The notes: generated by a model not told the origin, from the sequence alone. 64,000 nucleotides of DNA from Pristionchus mayeri (GCA_036245805.1 BTRK01000004.1:8618001-8682000), one strand, 5' to 3'. Numbered from the stretch's first letter, positions 45,501 to 56,361 are shown. Program-made: numbers and translations.

Positions 45501-48500
45501 GAATTTAACGTAATATATCAGGTTGGCCGGAAAGTCTTTGTATATGGTTTTGTTTTAACACTGCTCGTCCCTAATGCATTTTGGATTTCCCCTCATTCCT
45601 AGTGAATAACAAACAGTGATGGGCCGTTATAGTAAGCAACTCCCCATTCCTTTCCCTTCAGTCAGGCTCTAGTAGAGCAACGATGTATCAACCTGGAGCC
45701 ACCCACTTCCGACATGTTCTGCTATACCTCACTCTATCCTACATCACGATGAAGGATTCGGAGACCCTACTGAAGAATTTTTATAACACACATGCCCCCT
45801 CTACAACACCTTCAGGAATTGGATCCATCACTTCGAAGAAGACGACTTTTCCATCAATGCATGGGGTCGATCTGAGAGACCGCGTTCGTTGCATTTTGAG
45901 ACTTTGAAGAAAGCTGTTGAAACGGACGCACTTCAAAGTGCCCGTAAAGTTTCTATTGTCCACCATAACACTGTCAGAGAAGGCTTAAGATCTCTTGAAA
46001 TGAGAAAATATATCGGTCGATTCATATCCCATGATCTGAGGCAAGCCAGCCGAGACCGTCGTGTCGATGATTCCATTACTCTCCTCTTTCTCCAAGGTGG
46101 GGATCGATGGCTGGAACGGCTCGTAACGGGGAATGAGAAGTGGGTCCTCTAAGATAACAACCACAGCAGAGCTCAGTTGGTTGGAGAAGGAGAGACCACG
46201 CAGGGTACTTGACCGTCACCACAAGAAAAACAAGCTGGTAATTTGGTGGGGAGCGGATGGAGTGAACCAGTCGGAGCTACTCCCTGAGGGCTTGGCAATT
46301 ACCGGGACCAAGTACGTCACATATCTACATAATTTGAAGTTGGAAGTCTATCGTTCAAGGCTGAAGGACAAGAAAGTGTATAATCAGCAAAATGGCCCCT
46401 GTCCCCAGGTCTCAAATCAAGTCGTGCAGGAATTGGCTGGATATGGATGGATGGTTCTCCCTCACCCCCCGTATTCTCCTGGCATGGCCCTGTCTGATTA
46501 CTGGTTTTTCGCAGACCTGCCCATGCCGTTCGAGGTAGGTCGTTCAATTACCGTGGATGTCTGGCGTATGCTCTCAAGCATTTCTTTGATTCGCGCTCAG
46601 GCGGGTTCTCAAGGGAGGGGGTCCATACATTGCAGGTACGTCGGGCACATATTGCCAATAATGAGGACAAGTATAATTGAACGTATGCTTTTCCCTTCCC
46701 CAAGAAATAAAGTTTTGAAAAATATTGGGGTGTCCGGAAAGTTCGTATAATTTTTTGTTTTTATTTTTTATTCAATGCTTTACAATTCTCAGTATTTTTT
46801 ATTTTTTATATTTTTTATTCAATGCCAATGTATGCCCCCTTCTTTCTCACTACCTCCCTCCAGCGATTGGGCAGGGTCTCGATTCCTCTCTTCCAGAATG
46901 CGGGTTTCTTCGAGACCGCCCAGTTCACGAAAGCCCTCACAACTTCATCTCGATTCTTGAACTTCTTTCCTTTGCAGAAGTCAGAGAGAGAGCGGAAGCA
47001 GTGGTAGTCGCATGGGGAGAGATCCGGGGAATACGGTGGATCGGGAATCCTCTCGATCTTCAGCTCGTACATTTTCTTCTGGGTCATCTTCGCTCGATGT
47101 GGGCGAGCATTGTCCATCAGAAGAAGAATTTTGCCCTGGTTCAGGAGTCTGGGAGGGACTCTGATCGCGACATCTTCCAGTTGTTCAGAGAAGAGGTCGG
47201 TATTGATGCTGGTGCCAGGGGCGAGGATCTCCCAGTAGATGGGACCGAGCACTGAGAAGAAGAAGCAGAGGAGTTCCTTCTTTCCGTGCTCTTCCTTCTT
47301 CGGGACGGGCGTGGGCTTCTCATCTGCATCCATCCATTGCAGTCTCCTCACAGGGTTATCGTACGTGATCCATTTCTCATCTGTGGCGATGATGGAATTG
47401 ACCCATCGAAGATTGGATCTACGATGGAGTAATTCCCGACAGACTTGAACACGATTTTTCAGCTGTTCGGGGGAGAGGTCATGGGGAATCACTTGTGGGA
47501 GTTTCGGCTTCTTCCCAGATCGATGGAGGATATCGGACACCGTTGAACTGGGAGTGCCAGTATCCTTCTTCAACTCACGCACACTGGCCATAGGCTTGCG
47601 CTTCAGTGTGCGGAGAACGAGAGGCTGATCGAGGGAGAGAGGGCGTCCAGAGCGAGGTTGATCATCGAGACCAAACTCCCCTTTCTTGAAGCGGGAGAAC
47701 CACTTATAGCAGAAGGGTATGGAGGGGGCTTCAGCTCCTTCCGACTGGGCCAGGGCAGAGTGGGCCTCCTTCACGGATCGGCCAAGACGGTAGTAGTGAA
47801 GTAAAACTGCTCGGAGGTAGAGATGGGAGTCCATCACAAGAATCAATGTAGCAACTAGGAGACTGATTAAATCCTCTCACAAACAGATTGCGCAATCACT
47901 GCATTTAATCGCGAACTGACTTTTTTCCGAAGCATTATACGAACTTTCCGGACACCCCAATACACAAAGACTTTCCGGCCAACGTAATAGAAGGTTACTC
48001 TCACGACAAGTCGTGCTTTGCCGCCATGGCGCCTATTTTTTATTCCATACTCAGGCTATCAGCAACCAACGCGCTACTTTCACTCACATTATTTGGGACT
48101 TTACCGGAATAATTAATAGGTGACATTGGCTACTTGGACGGAAACGGACGACTGTACATTATCGATCGATTGAAGGAACTCATCAAAGTGAAGGGGCTGC
48201 AGGTACATTAATCTCTACTTTCCGTTTATGATACGGAGATCTCTCAGGTACCTCCGGCGGAGTTGGAAGACCTGCTGCTCTCGCATCCAATGGTCAAAGA
48301 TGCAGCTGTTATCGGAATCCCCGATAAGAAAGTCTGTTATTCTATATTAGCTGTTAGACTAGCAGTAATTGGCCATAGTTATAAACAAAAATTGGTCATT
48401 AATTTTAGATGGGCGAATTAATTCGTGCGTACGTCGTCCGTGCTAATGAGAGTATTACTGAGAAGGACGTCATCAACTTCGTTGCTCGTTTGTTATCTAT

Positions 48501-48748
48501 TCCACTTCCTTGTTTTGATAACTTTTCGATGTTAATCGATAAATAATTGCAGTAAAAGTATCGACGTACAAGCAGATTACGGGAGGAGTCAAGTTCGTTA
48601 ATGAAATTCCAAAGTAAATATTTTAATAGCGAATATTGTAAATTATTCGTTCACTTCTTTGATTATCCCTTGCAGATCTCCTTCTGGGAAAATTCTGAGA
48701 AGATTTTTGAGAGATGAAATTCCGAAGGAGTCTAAGTCAAAAATGTGA
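42581..48748 (+). CDS. Acyl-CoA synthetase (4CL/luciferase-like), 19 exons
   Basis: An ATP-dependent acyl- or aryl-CoA ligase: it activates a carboxylate as acyl-AMP and transfers it to CoA. Exon ends: 42581-42694, 42873-42926, 42986-43068, 43316-43389, 43484-43590, 43832-43937, 44103-44214, 44350-44410, 44570-44734, 44858-44944, 45018-45105, 45151-45254, 45298-45348, 45391-45484, 48120-48202, 48248-48331, 48409-48487, 48553-48613, 48676-48748. All phases agree, giving about 559 residues (family about 550). Visible motifs: the AMP-binding P-loop [31 protein letters not shown], the hinge [11 protein letters not shown], and the C-terminal lysine region SPSGKILRR. The last three residues, SKM, form a peroxisomal targeting signal (PTS1), so the enzyme probably acts in peroxisomes. 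TTTTTTCCAG just before the ATG may be a trans-splice acceptor. Exon 9 seems to have lost its normal donor. Intron 14 (2.6 kb) holds two nested mariners. The substrate cannot be told from sequence. Confidence 0.92.
45683..46640 (+). pseudogene. Mariner transposase of outer element, decayed
   Basis: Three overlapping frames carry pieces in order: an N-terminal region with a degraded HTH, then [16 protein letters not shown] and [10 protein letters not shown] (first catalytic region with E where mariner has D or E beside it), then the second region with [13 protein letters not shown], where the catalytic D of the usual DNARPH is N, and [13 protein letters not shown], where PDLAPSD is altered. Frameshifts plus these changes mean it is dead. 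Confidence 0.8.
46725..47960 (-). mobile_element. Inner mariner, complete (1236 bp)
   Basis: 26-bp perfect TIRs begin TTGGGGTGTCCGGAAAGTTC, with TA on both sides (46723-46724 and 47961-47962). It contains one uninterrupted transposase on the minus strand. It is inserted in the older outer mariner, so it is the younger of the two. Confidence 0.95.
46815..47846 (-). CDS. Mariner transposase, DD34D, intact
   Basis: A 343-residue transposase for the element it sits in. The N-terminus carries the first HTH ([19 protein letters not shown] and [18 protein letters not shown]), then the linker [11 protein letters not shown]. The catalytic triad can be read: D in [14 protein letters not shown] in [12 protein letters not shown], and D in [13 protein letters not shown], with 34 residues between the second and third (classical mariner DD34D). 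Length is usual for the family. ATGs are at residue 1 and residue 5 ([10 protein letters not shown]), and the second may be the real start. No stop or frameshift was found, so this copy may be active. It lies antisense to the acyl-CoA synthetase gene, inside its intron 14. Confidence 0.93.
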   Translation of the reverse strand: MILVMDSHLYLRAVLLHYYRLGRSVKEAHSALAQSEGAEAPSIPFCYKWFSRFKKGEFGLDDQPRSGRPLSLDQPLVLRTLKRKPMASVRELKKDTGTPSSTVSDILHRSGKKPKLPQVIPHDLSPEQLKNRVQVCRELLHRRSNLRWVNSIIATDEKWITYDNPVRRLQWMDADEKPTPVPKKEEHGKKELLCFFFSVLGPIYWEILAPGTSINTDLFSEQLEDVAIRVPPRLLNQGKILLLMDNARPHRAKMTQKKMYELKIERIPDPPYSPDLSPCDYHCFRSLSDFCKGKKFKNRDEVVRAFVNWAVSKKPAFWKRGIETLPNRWREVVRKKGAYIGIE

Positions 48749-49139
48749 AAATGAAACTGTTTACGATCACCACACAAAAAATAAGAGGATCATCTATAGT
48801 TTAGCCAACTGTAGACTCCACTGTTTAGTTGTATCGTTCTCTCTTGAAATGTATATGTTTGCATAAATATAGAATTGAAATGATTTGTTAGTTGATAGTC
48901 GTGAATCATAAAATTGTGCATATTACGATGTTCAAGAGTCGATTTTGGTTTTTCAATTTTGTTGAATATCGATAGACATGCCCATTTTTCTCAAAGCGGT
49001 ATCCACCGATTCAGAACCCTTTCAGCAATATCGCGTTTTCTCGACCTCTTCTGATAATGTATTGCTAAAGGTTCAGCAAATCCTCGAAATATATATATTT
49101 TTTAATGTATCTGGATAAGTGTGACTTCATGCGACTTAC
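48749..49139. other. 3' flank of the acyl-CoA synthetase gene
   Basis: No gene. AT-rich. Contains several ATAAAT/AATAGA-like words after the stop, and one of them (for example near 48862) may serve for polyadenylation, though I cannot choose. Confidence 0.3.
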
Positions 49140-49480
49140 AAATATACAGTACATGCTAATCGCCTTGCCCATATGCGGCCGCGGCGGCCCGCGGCGGCCC
49201 GCGGATTCCGCGGATCGATTTTGCGGGAAGCATGAGCGACTGGCTAAGTGAAATCGCAAACTGCGATTACGGTAGGTTGAAGGAATGCGGCATTCAAAAT
49301 ATCGATTTATGTATTTTTTAAAATATGAAAGAATAGTCCATCCGATGCGAAATTTTATGGAGAATTTGAAAATCAAAAAATCGAATGGTGAAAAATTGCA
49401 TGCTTCCCGCAAAATCGATCCGCGGAATCCGCGGGCCGCCGCGGCCTCATATGGGCAAGCCGATTAGCATGTGCTGTATG
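49140..49480. repeat. Foldback element with GC clamps
   Basis: Arms of about 110 bp: the left has GCTAATCGCCTTGCCCATAT then a GGCCGCGGCGGCCCGCGG block, and the right has GCGGGCCGCCGCGGCCTCAT then GCCGATTAGC. GGCCCGCGGC is doubled in the left arm only. It has no coding content. Confidence 0.75.
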
Positions 49481-49754
49481 TGTATGGATATTTCCATCAG
49501 CAATGATATATTTAGGGACCACAACGTGGATTGCCGAACTGTCGCAGTTAACGGGAAACATTGCGCAAAATGGCCATGAGGAACCTAAGAAGATCATACT
49601 TTTGACCGTCTGTCGATTTCTCAACTCTAACTCGTTCTATGGTTCGAAAAGTGTTCTCGAGTAGTTCAACGAGTGCCCGTACACAAAGCATGTGGGCGGA
49701 GCCTATTCCGATGCCTAGTAATCAACTGTTGTCAGAGGAACGGCCCTAGCATCT

Positions 49755-50162
49755 GTCCGCATGGTGTAGTGGTGAAGGTCATTGGTTTTGTGTCAGGGAA
49801 CTAGTGATGTTATTCGCGAGCGCTCGTCGCTCGAGCGATTAATTATTGACGAGCGCTCGAGCGCCGATCGCTCGAGCGATCATTTTCGAAAATCGTTCGA
49901 GCGAGAGCGGCGCTCGAGAAATTGATTTTTGGTGAGCGCTCGAATGATTTTGCCATTATTTCTTGAATTAGCATTGATTAAAATCGCTCGAATTCATCGC
50001 TCGAGCGCCGCTCTCGCTCGAGCGAGTCCCAGAAATAATCGCTCGAGCGATTGGCGCTCGAGCGCTCGTCGAAATTAACCGCTCGAGCGGCGAGCGCTCG
50101 CGAGCAAAGCTCGAGCGAACAACACTACAGGGAACCGTGTGTTCGATCCCCGTCTAATGCAA
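49755..50162 (+). pseudogene. tRNA-like sequence interrupted by a hAT MITE
   Basis: Box-A-like TGGTGTAGTGGTGA lies at 49762-49775 and box-B-like GTTCGATCCC at 50141-50150. Removing the MITE and one copy of its 8-bp target duplication leaves a tRNA-sized stretch of about 74 bases. The stems pair poorly, so it was probably already a pseudo-tRNA or SINE when hit. Confidence 0.45.
49802..50127. mobile_element. hAT-type MITE packed with GCTCGAGCG words (326 bp)
   Basis: Starts TAGTGATGTT and ends AACAACACTA, with perfect 8-bp target duplications CAGGGAAC at 49794-49801 and 50128-50135. The body consists largely of repeated, self-complementary CGAGCGCTCG / GCTCGAGC words in both orientations, far above what is seen elsewhere in the window. 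Same family as 31406-31505. Confidence 0.9.
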
Positions 50163-50797
50163 GACTATTGAAGCACGGCCCCTGGAGCATCGACATAGGG
50201 CTTTGGAAAACGTCCGTGCGCTGTAAAATAATTGCACACTAAACGCAGTAGTGGAGATTTGTAAAGCGGTTTTTTTCATTGCCAGAGTAAAGAGAAAACC
50301 CTATTAAAAGTAAGATATATAGATAACATAATATAGATAAATAGTGAAACATTTCTCAAGGTGATGAACATAGAAAAAATAAAAAAAATGAACTGTCGAA
50401 TCGCAAAGTGATCGTGATTTTGCCTGCAAATTAAGTGATTTTCAGGATTTTTCACGCACAATCAGGCAATCCCACTGTACTATTTTTTAAACGCGCGCGC
50501 GTTTTGATTGATGCCTGCGGACGTTTTCATTTTCCTTATGTCGATGCTCCGGGGTCCGTGTTGCAGATAGTAGAGATAAACAGCGGAAGTCGTATTCTAA
50601 TAAATACGCGTACTCTCCGATAGTTTTTTTTGTTTGAAATCGACTATTCGAAATTAGGACTATTTTATATTTTATTTGCACAGAAGTGATGATAAAAATC
50701 AGGGGAACCTTGCTGGACTTAGGCGAAAGACGACTATTCATCGGAAGTACAAAAATCGGAGAACGCATGACCTTACAATTGATTTTTTGTATATTAA

Positions 50798-51754
50798 GAG
50801 ACGTTCCACGAGAAAACGTAGCTTTTGGGAGGGGTCGACGGATGGCTTTTTTGCAATCCCCCTCAATATTTTGCTGGTGAAGTTCCCATACCGAGTAATG
50901 ATATTTGGCCCAATATGAACGCCTATGGTGCAGTTTCCGAAAAATGCCAGACCAGGCACAAAAAAAAAATCGAAATTTTCAAATTTCATAAAAGTACGAT
51001 ATTATAGGTTTTCCTAGCGTATTTTTTGATTAAAATAACGAAAAAGATAGTTTGGAAGAGCAGGGACATAGATAAAGCTTCCAAAACGTTGATTTTCGAA
51101 GTTTTTTGCCCGCCCTGAAAAAAATTAATCCGCGTATCCCTGAGATTTCCTCATTTTCGGATTCCCCATGCAAAACTACATAACATATTCGATTTTCAGC
51201 AAATTTTATAGATGGGCGACAGTTTTATAGCACTTTGACTAAGGCGCACTCAGCCTGTTTTGCGCGTACGGCACGTCAATAATCTGGCAAAGTGCGAAGT
51301 GTTTAGTACCGATTCCCATTACTCGTGTGTTCGAATCCCCTCTGCTGCATGAATGTTTTGCCGTTTTTTGAGGCAATATTTGGTCTATTGAATTTACAAC
51401 AAATTTCAATTTTATTACAATTTCTGTGAATTAGACATCGTTGTCGACATATACAGTATTATCAAACAGGTCACGATACTCTTCCAGTATGATATCGTGG
51501 ATGACATCGTCTTGCCCCTTCCGAAATCATCAATGTTCTCCTCATCGTCGTCCGACACATCCGACCAGTCGTTCTCACTATCATCATCAGCGTATTCATT
51601 GATTACTGTTTTCTTCGGGCGAACAGTCTTGGCCTTCTTTTCCTTCTTCTTCTTGCACAGTGTTGTGAAATACGATCGAATCTGCTGCGCATTCATTCGT
51701 GGGGTCCGTGGGGTTCCATCCGTGGGGTTGCTACGATTTCTCGTGGAACGTCTC
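50798..51754. mobile_element. TTAA-flanked element related to palindrome E (957 bp)
   Basis: TTAA at 50794-50797 and 51755-51758 flanks ends GAGACGTTCCACGAGAAAAC and ATTTCTCGTGGAACGTCTC. The termini match palindrome E (GAGACCCTCCATGAGAGAAC), but the interior is different and not a full palindrome. It is inserted in repeat F. It contains a short acidic frame (51415-51696). Confidence 0.75.
51415..51696 (-). CDS. Short lysine/acid-rich frame in TTAA element
   Basis: 93 residues: MNAQQIRSYFTTLCKKKKEK, then a stretch of mostly D, E, S and N (about residues 35-60). It could be a degraded N-terminal part of a transposase (piggyBac proteins often have acidic N-termini) or chance. No catalytic motif is present. 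Confidence 0.3.
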   Translation of the reverse strand: MNAQQIRSYFTTLCKKKKEKKAKTVRPKKTVINEYADDDSENDWSDVSDDDEENIDDFGRGKTMSSTISYWKSIVTCLIILYMSTTMSNSQKL

Positions 51755-51758
51755 TTAA

Positions 51759-52470
51759 GGGAGCTCGATTTGACTGTCGAAAAGTGATAGTACCATCTTT
51801 GGCCTTCTGAATCTCGACGATGACGACAGTTATCGATTTTCTGACGACGCAGTTTGAAAGAGCATCATTTGAAGTACTTGTAGCCAAATTTGTTTCTGGA
51901 TAGGACAAACTGTTTTCCTACCGCCGCCCACCCCCCTCAAATGGTCGATTCTCTCGCGATTCCTCTCATATAATATCAAGGGCAGCCCTTGGAATCAATG
52001 CGTTACTCCATCTTCGTCGATCACATGTCAAGTTTTCAATGATCATCCCATTTCCTTTTACGGAGTTCGAACAACGATCATCACTCTCCGATGAGCGATC
52101 AGATTGTATTGAATGACGATGCAGGGCATCGTTTCTTTCGCAGTCGAAGTTCGAAGAAGCTATTTGTTAGTGCAGACAAAGAATACACTGAATACGCATT
52201 CTCTACTCCCTCACCCATGCGATACAATTCCAAGATAGCCTGGTTGGTTTTGACCGAACACCTTAAAGTTACCCAACAAGGACGAAACCCTGATCCCACC
52301 CTGATCCCGTCGCGTGTACGAGAGAGTATGCAAAAGTGAGAGAGCGCGGGATTACGCTGATCATTTCCGTCTTTCCCTTGAGGCTATTATTGATTTTTAG
52401 CATTTTTGTATATCACGCGTTTTCTGAGAGATTGCATGAATTTAAGACCTAGTGTTACAAAATATTCATC
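51759..52470. other. No supported gene
   Basis: Frames of 60-82 residues only (for example 52091-52339 plus) without recognisable motifs. 52300-52345 has a GTACGAGAGAGT hairpin-like patch. Confidence 0.3.
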
Positions 52471-53580
52471 ATGATCCGACCTCGACGGAATTTGGACCAA
52501 TGATTCAAGTTAGGATTTATAGTTTTTTTTGAAAAGTCGGAAGCCGTAAACTGGAAAATGCCTAAAATCCGACTCTGAGAACTTCAAAAGTTCTATAATC
52601 AATAACTTGGTTCAAAATTATCGTAGAAGGTCGCTCAAAAAACAGAAATGATCATCTCAACGAGTTCTACGACTTCACGTTAAAGTTAAAGTCGTCGTCG
52701 ATTGGCTTCGAAATAAGATGGAAAACTTCGAAAAACCGAAAATGGTGTAAAATTATTAGCCGCCCTGAAAAATATTTTGCCTTTTTCCCGTTGTTTTATT
52801 ACAAACTCGAATTCTCCAGATCATTTTACATCGCATACCTTCATTTCAGAATTTTAAAATTTAATCCCGGGCACTTATATCTTTCAGAAGAACAAAAAAC
52901 AGCCGATTTTTCGAAAATTTCGAAAAATCAAAGATAAATAAATTCCGAATTCGTGCTTCCAAACTGGAACTCTCGGGCTAAAATATCATTTCGGGGTCAG
53001 TACAATCAGTTTCGAGGTCTGCGAGCGTTTTGAAGACAAATTTTTTTATCGAATGTTTCGACACTTTTCAAGTATGCGAGGAAATAGTGAGTTCCAGTTT
53101 GGAAGCACGAATTCGGGATTTATTTATCTTTGATTTTTCGAAATTTTCGAAAAATCGGCTGTTTATGGTCTTCTGAAAGCTATAAGTGCCCGGGATTAAA
53201 TTTTAAAATTCTGAAATGAAGGTATCCAATGTAAAATGATCTGGAGAATTCGATTTTGCAATAAGCCAACGGGAAAAAGGCAAAATATTTTTCAGGGCGG
53301 CTAATAATTGTACACCCATTTTCGGTTTTTCAAAGTTTTCCATCTGATTTCGAATCCAATCGACGATAACTTTAACGAAAAGTCGTAGAACTCATTGAGA
53401 TGATCATTTCTGTTTTTGAGCGACCTTCTACGATAATTTTGAACCAAGTTATTGCTTACAGAACTTTTGAAGTTCTCAGAGCCGGATTTTAGGCTTTTTT
53501 TACTTTACGGCTCCAGATTTTTCAAAAAAAAATATAAATCCTAAGATGAATCATTGGTTTAATTTTTGTCCAGGTCGGAG
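52471..53580. repeat. Foldback element H (1.1 kb)
   Basis: The arms 52471-53010 and 53090-53580 are reverse complements with few mismatches (for example GCCGCCCTGAAAAATATTTT against AAAATATTTTTCAGGGCGGC). The loop is about 80 bases. No coding content. Confidence 0.85.
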
Positions 53581-53770
53581 CACTGTGAATATTTTGTAAC
53601 ACTGCACCTTCGTTCTATCAGAATACGTGTGATATTCATTCTATACTAATTCAACCATCGGCTATTCAATGGAGGACAAAAAATAATGGGTCAATTTCGT
53701 CCTTGTTGGGTAACTTTAATGTTGTAGACAACATGCAAGCTATTTTTCTTCATTTTCAAAAAAAACAATT

Positions 53771-53956
53771 TATTCACATCATCGCCTCCTCCTTCTCTTT
53801 CACTTTCTCTCCATTCACGAGCGGCATTTGTTTGATAGCAGATCTGAGTAGTAATCCAGTCCAGAGCGAGGTTGCTTCCTTCCCTTCCACGATCTTTCCA
53901 TCCACAATTATTCGTCCATCTGAAGTGTATTTTCTAGACCAGTCGACCGTAAACAA
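53771..53956 (-). CDS. 3' exon of an unrecognised gene
   Basis: The minus-strand frame reads VDWSRKYTSDGRIIVDGKIV, then ATSLWTGLLLRSAIKQMPLV and a charged tail (EKVKEKEEAMM), then TGA. The stop overlaps a perfect AATAAA signal (TGAATAAA), which strongly suggests a real gene end. No acceptor or upstream exon is clear: the TA-MITE at 54077 and palindrome at 54321 lie just upstream, so the rest may be lost. I do not recognise the family. Confidence 0.45.
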
Positions 53957-54076
53957 GGTGGTGAAAACAACATATTAGTTGTTGAGTGAACAAATGAATT
54001 GGATGTTGTTCCATCGTCTGTATTGAACGAATGTGAGATGATAATCTACTCTAGCGAACTTGGCAAGACGGGAGTA

Positions 54077-54153
54077 GAGTTCGTGAATCGACACCACGGT
54101 CTCTTCATTCTTTGCACTCTCTCGTCGATCGACCGGTCGAGAGAGTGTGTTGT
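54077..54153. repeat. TA-MITE family 1 remnant
   Basis: GAGTTCGTGAATCGACACCA after a TA dinucleotide, with the core GATCGACCGGTCGAGAGAGT. The right end is truncated. Confidence 0.75.
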
Positions 54154-54320
54154 TAATGATCCATCAGCTGCGGAGTAGGGTGCGTTAAAAAGACTATCGA
54201 TTATCTCATCGATTTTAATTAGTTGCATGATATCAAAACCTGAAGTAAGGATTATAGGCGCTACAATGTTCAAGTGGTATGACGCGACAAGACTTTCGCA
54301 ACAACCTGATATACAATATA

Positions 54321-55755
54321 CAGTAGCGCCGGAAAGTATTCATACGATTTAAATTTTTCATATAACTTTTTCTGCACTTGACTTAGCAAGTGAGATGTTG
54401 TAGCGCTATATATCAAACCCATCGAAGAATACGATGTGAGTATTGCGTCATCACGTGCACCATAACGGATTGCGTAGTGATGACGCAATCGAATTTCACT
54501 TTTTCGAAACAGGCGTTATTCTTACATAGAATTTTTCCAGCTTGTCGTACTTTCTGACGTTGGAGATAGGACCGAGATCTATCCAGAATAAAAATTTGAA
54601 GTTGCTGCTCGGTCGCATATTGTCTGCAGCCTTGCTGCAAAATCGATGCCAAAAATTAAGATATCGGCTCCTAGTTAAGCTAGAGACTGTTTCAAGGCAT
54701 CAAACTGATCGTCATCATGAGTCCAGATGATCCTGAGAGTATGAAAACAATATCTCAATATTTGCCCTCAGGGCATGAAAAAATCACTTTTTCACATGAC
54801 CACTTTTTGGAGATTCATAACTTTTCGGGAAATCTCTATAAAAATCTGATTCTTGCTTAGACATGTTCAAAATGTCTTATATATGATTCCCAACTTTTTA
54901 GAGTGTTTGGATATCTTTCGTGCCCGCGGCGGGCGGTTTTCAGAGGTGCGCCATGGTCCTGAATGCATGACCCTTCGGAAACAAGTTTGTGGGAAAGTTT
55001 TGGTATTGTGTGTGCATGTCCAACATTTTATGAAGAACCGATTCCCAACTTTTTGAAATGTGTTAATAACTTTGGGCACAGGTATAGAGAGAGTGCAGAC
55101 GAAAATAGCGAGTCGGGGACTCGAAAGTGCCTCCGAAAACCGCCCGCCGCGGGCAGGAAAGATATCCAAACACTCAAAAAAGTTGGAAATCATATATATA
55201 AGAGATTTTGAACATGTCTAAGCGACAATCAGATTTTTATACAGATTTCCCGAAAAGTTATGAATCTCCAAAAAGTGGTCATGTGAAAAAGAGATTTTTT
55301 CATGCCCTGAGGGTAAATATTGAAATATTGTTTTCATATTTTCAGGATCATCTGGACTCATGATGACGATCAGTTTGATGCCTTGAAACAGTCTCTAGCT
55401 TGACTAGGAGCCGATATCTTAATTTTCGGCATCGATTTTGCCGCCATGCTGCAGCCAATATGCGACCGAGCAGCAACTTCAATTTTTTATTCTGGATAGA
55501 CCTCGGTCCTATCTCCAACATCAGAAAGTTTGACAAACTGAAAAAATATGCATAAGAACAACGCCTGTTTGAAAAAGTGAAATTCGATTGCGTCATCACT
55601 ACGCAATCCGTTATGGTGCACGTGATGAAGCAATACTCACATCGTATTGTTCGATGGGTTTGATATATAGCGCTACAACATCTCACTTGCTAAGTCAACT
55701 GTTGAAAAAGTTATATGAAAAATTCAAATCGTATGAATACTTTCCGGCGCCACTG
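54321..55755. mobile_element. Fully palindromic TA-flanked element (1435 bp)
   Basis: Ends CAGTAGCGCCGGAAAGTATT and AATACTTTCCGGCGCCACTG, between TA at 54319-54320 and 55756-55757. The arms are complementary over nearly the whole length, with a centre near 55030. The arm sequence is related to palindrome D (shared GCTGCTCGGTCGCA and CACTTTTTGGAGATTC). No transposase. Confidence 0.9.
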
Positions 55756-56022
55756 TATATTTGCCATCGCTTTATCTATGACGTTTGCTAGTTTTCAATA
55801 CCAACAAGTTACCAACTGGTTGTAGTGTGCCTACATTTTTTCATGTGTTATGTGCTTTCCCAAGTGGCATATTGATTCATATGGTATATTCTCATACATC
55901 TTTCTTGAATATCATCATCTTTCTCACTCTCGGTCGTGAAAGGTAACGTTCCCTAGAAGCCACTTAGGGGAGCAGGGATACGTAGACTTATCAGTAGTCG
56001 GCCTCAACGCACTGCACCACTA

Positions 56023-56130
56023 GAGTTCGTAATTCGGGCCTCCGTCTCTTCATTTTACACGCTCTCTCGACCGGTCGAGCGATGAGAGAGCGTGCAAAAT
56101 GAAGAGACAGTGGTATCGTTTCTCGAACTC
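56023..56130. repeat. TA-MITE family 1, best-preserved copy (108 bp)
   Basis: GAGTTCGTAATTCGGGCCTC to CGTTTCTCGAACTC, flanked by TA (56021-56022 and 56131-56132). The centre CTCTCTCGACCGGTCGAG is a perfect inverted core. Confidence 0.9.
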
Positions 56131-56361
56131 TATGACCACCTAGTCGTCTCGGCGTGACTGCACCTTACCTTACCTTTACTTTACCTTACCTTTACCTTTC
56201 ACACAATCCATAAAATTGGCATTGCTCTTTAAATAATGGCTCTGGTCACTAGAGGAGCCCGATGATTGTGTTGTACGCCATGCGAGTTCTATGCACCATC
56301 CAGGGATTCACAGGTACGGTTTATTCGTGTTGTTGATTGCGAATGAAGATTGTATCAGTCT

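Larger units (their letters stand above)
45518..47987 (+). mobile_element. Outer mariner in intron 14, interrupted
   Basis: The ends resemble TCAGGTTGGCCGGAAAGTCT (left) and its complement (right, AGACTTTCCGGCCAACGTAA), between TA at 45516-45517 and 47988-47989. Its transposase gene (45680-46640) is full of frameshifts. A second mariner is inserted at 46725-47960, close to the right end. It sits in sense orientation in the acyl-CoA synthetase gene and is presumably removed by splicing. Confidence 0.85.

Noticed and set aside
46725..47255. 176-residue plus-strand frame
   Set aside because: It is the antisense shadow of the intact mariner transposase at 46815-47846.
56163..56200. CCTTAC/CTTTAC repeats resembling a telomeric tract
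   Set aside because: The nematode telomere repeat is TTAGGC/GCCTAA; this is a short simple repeat.
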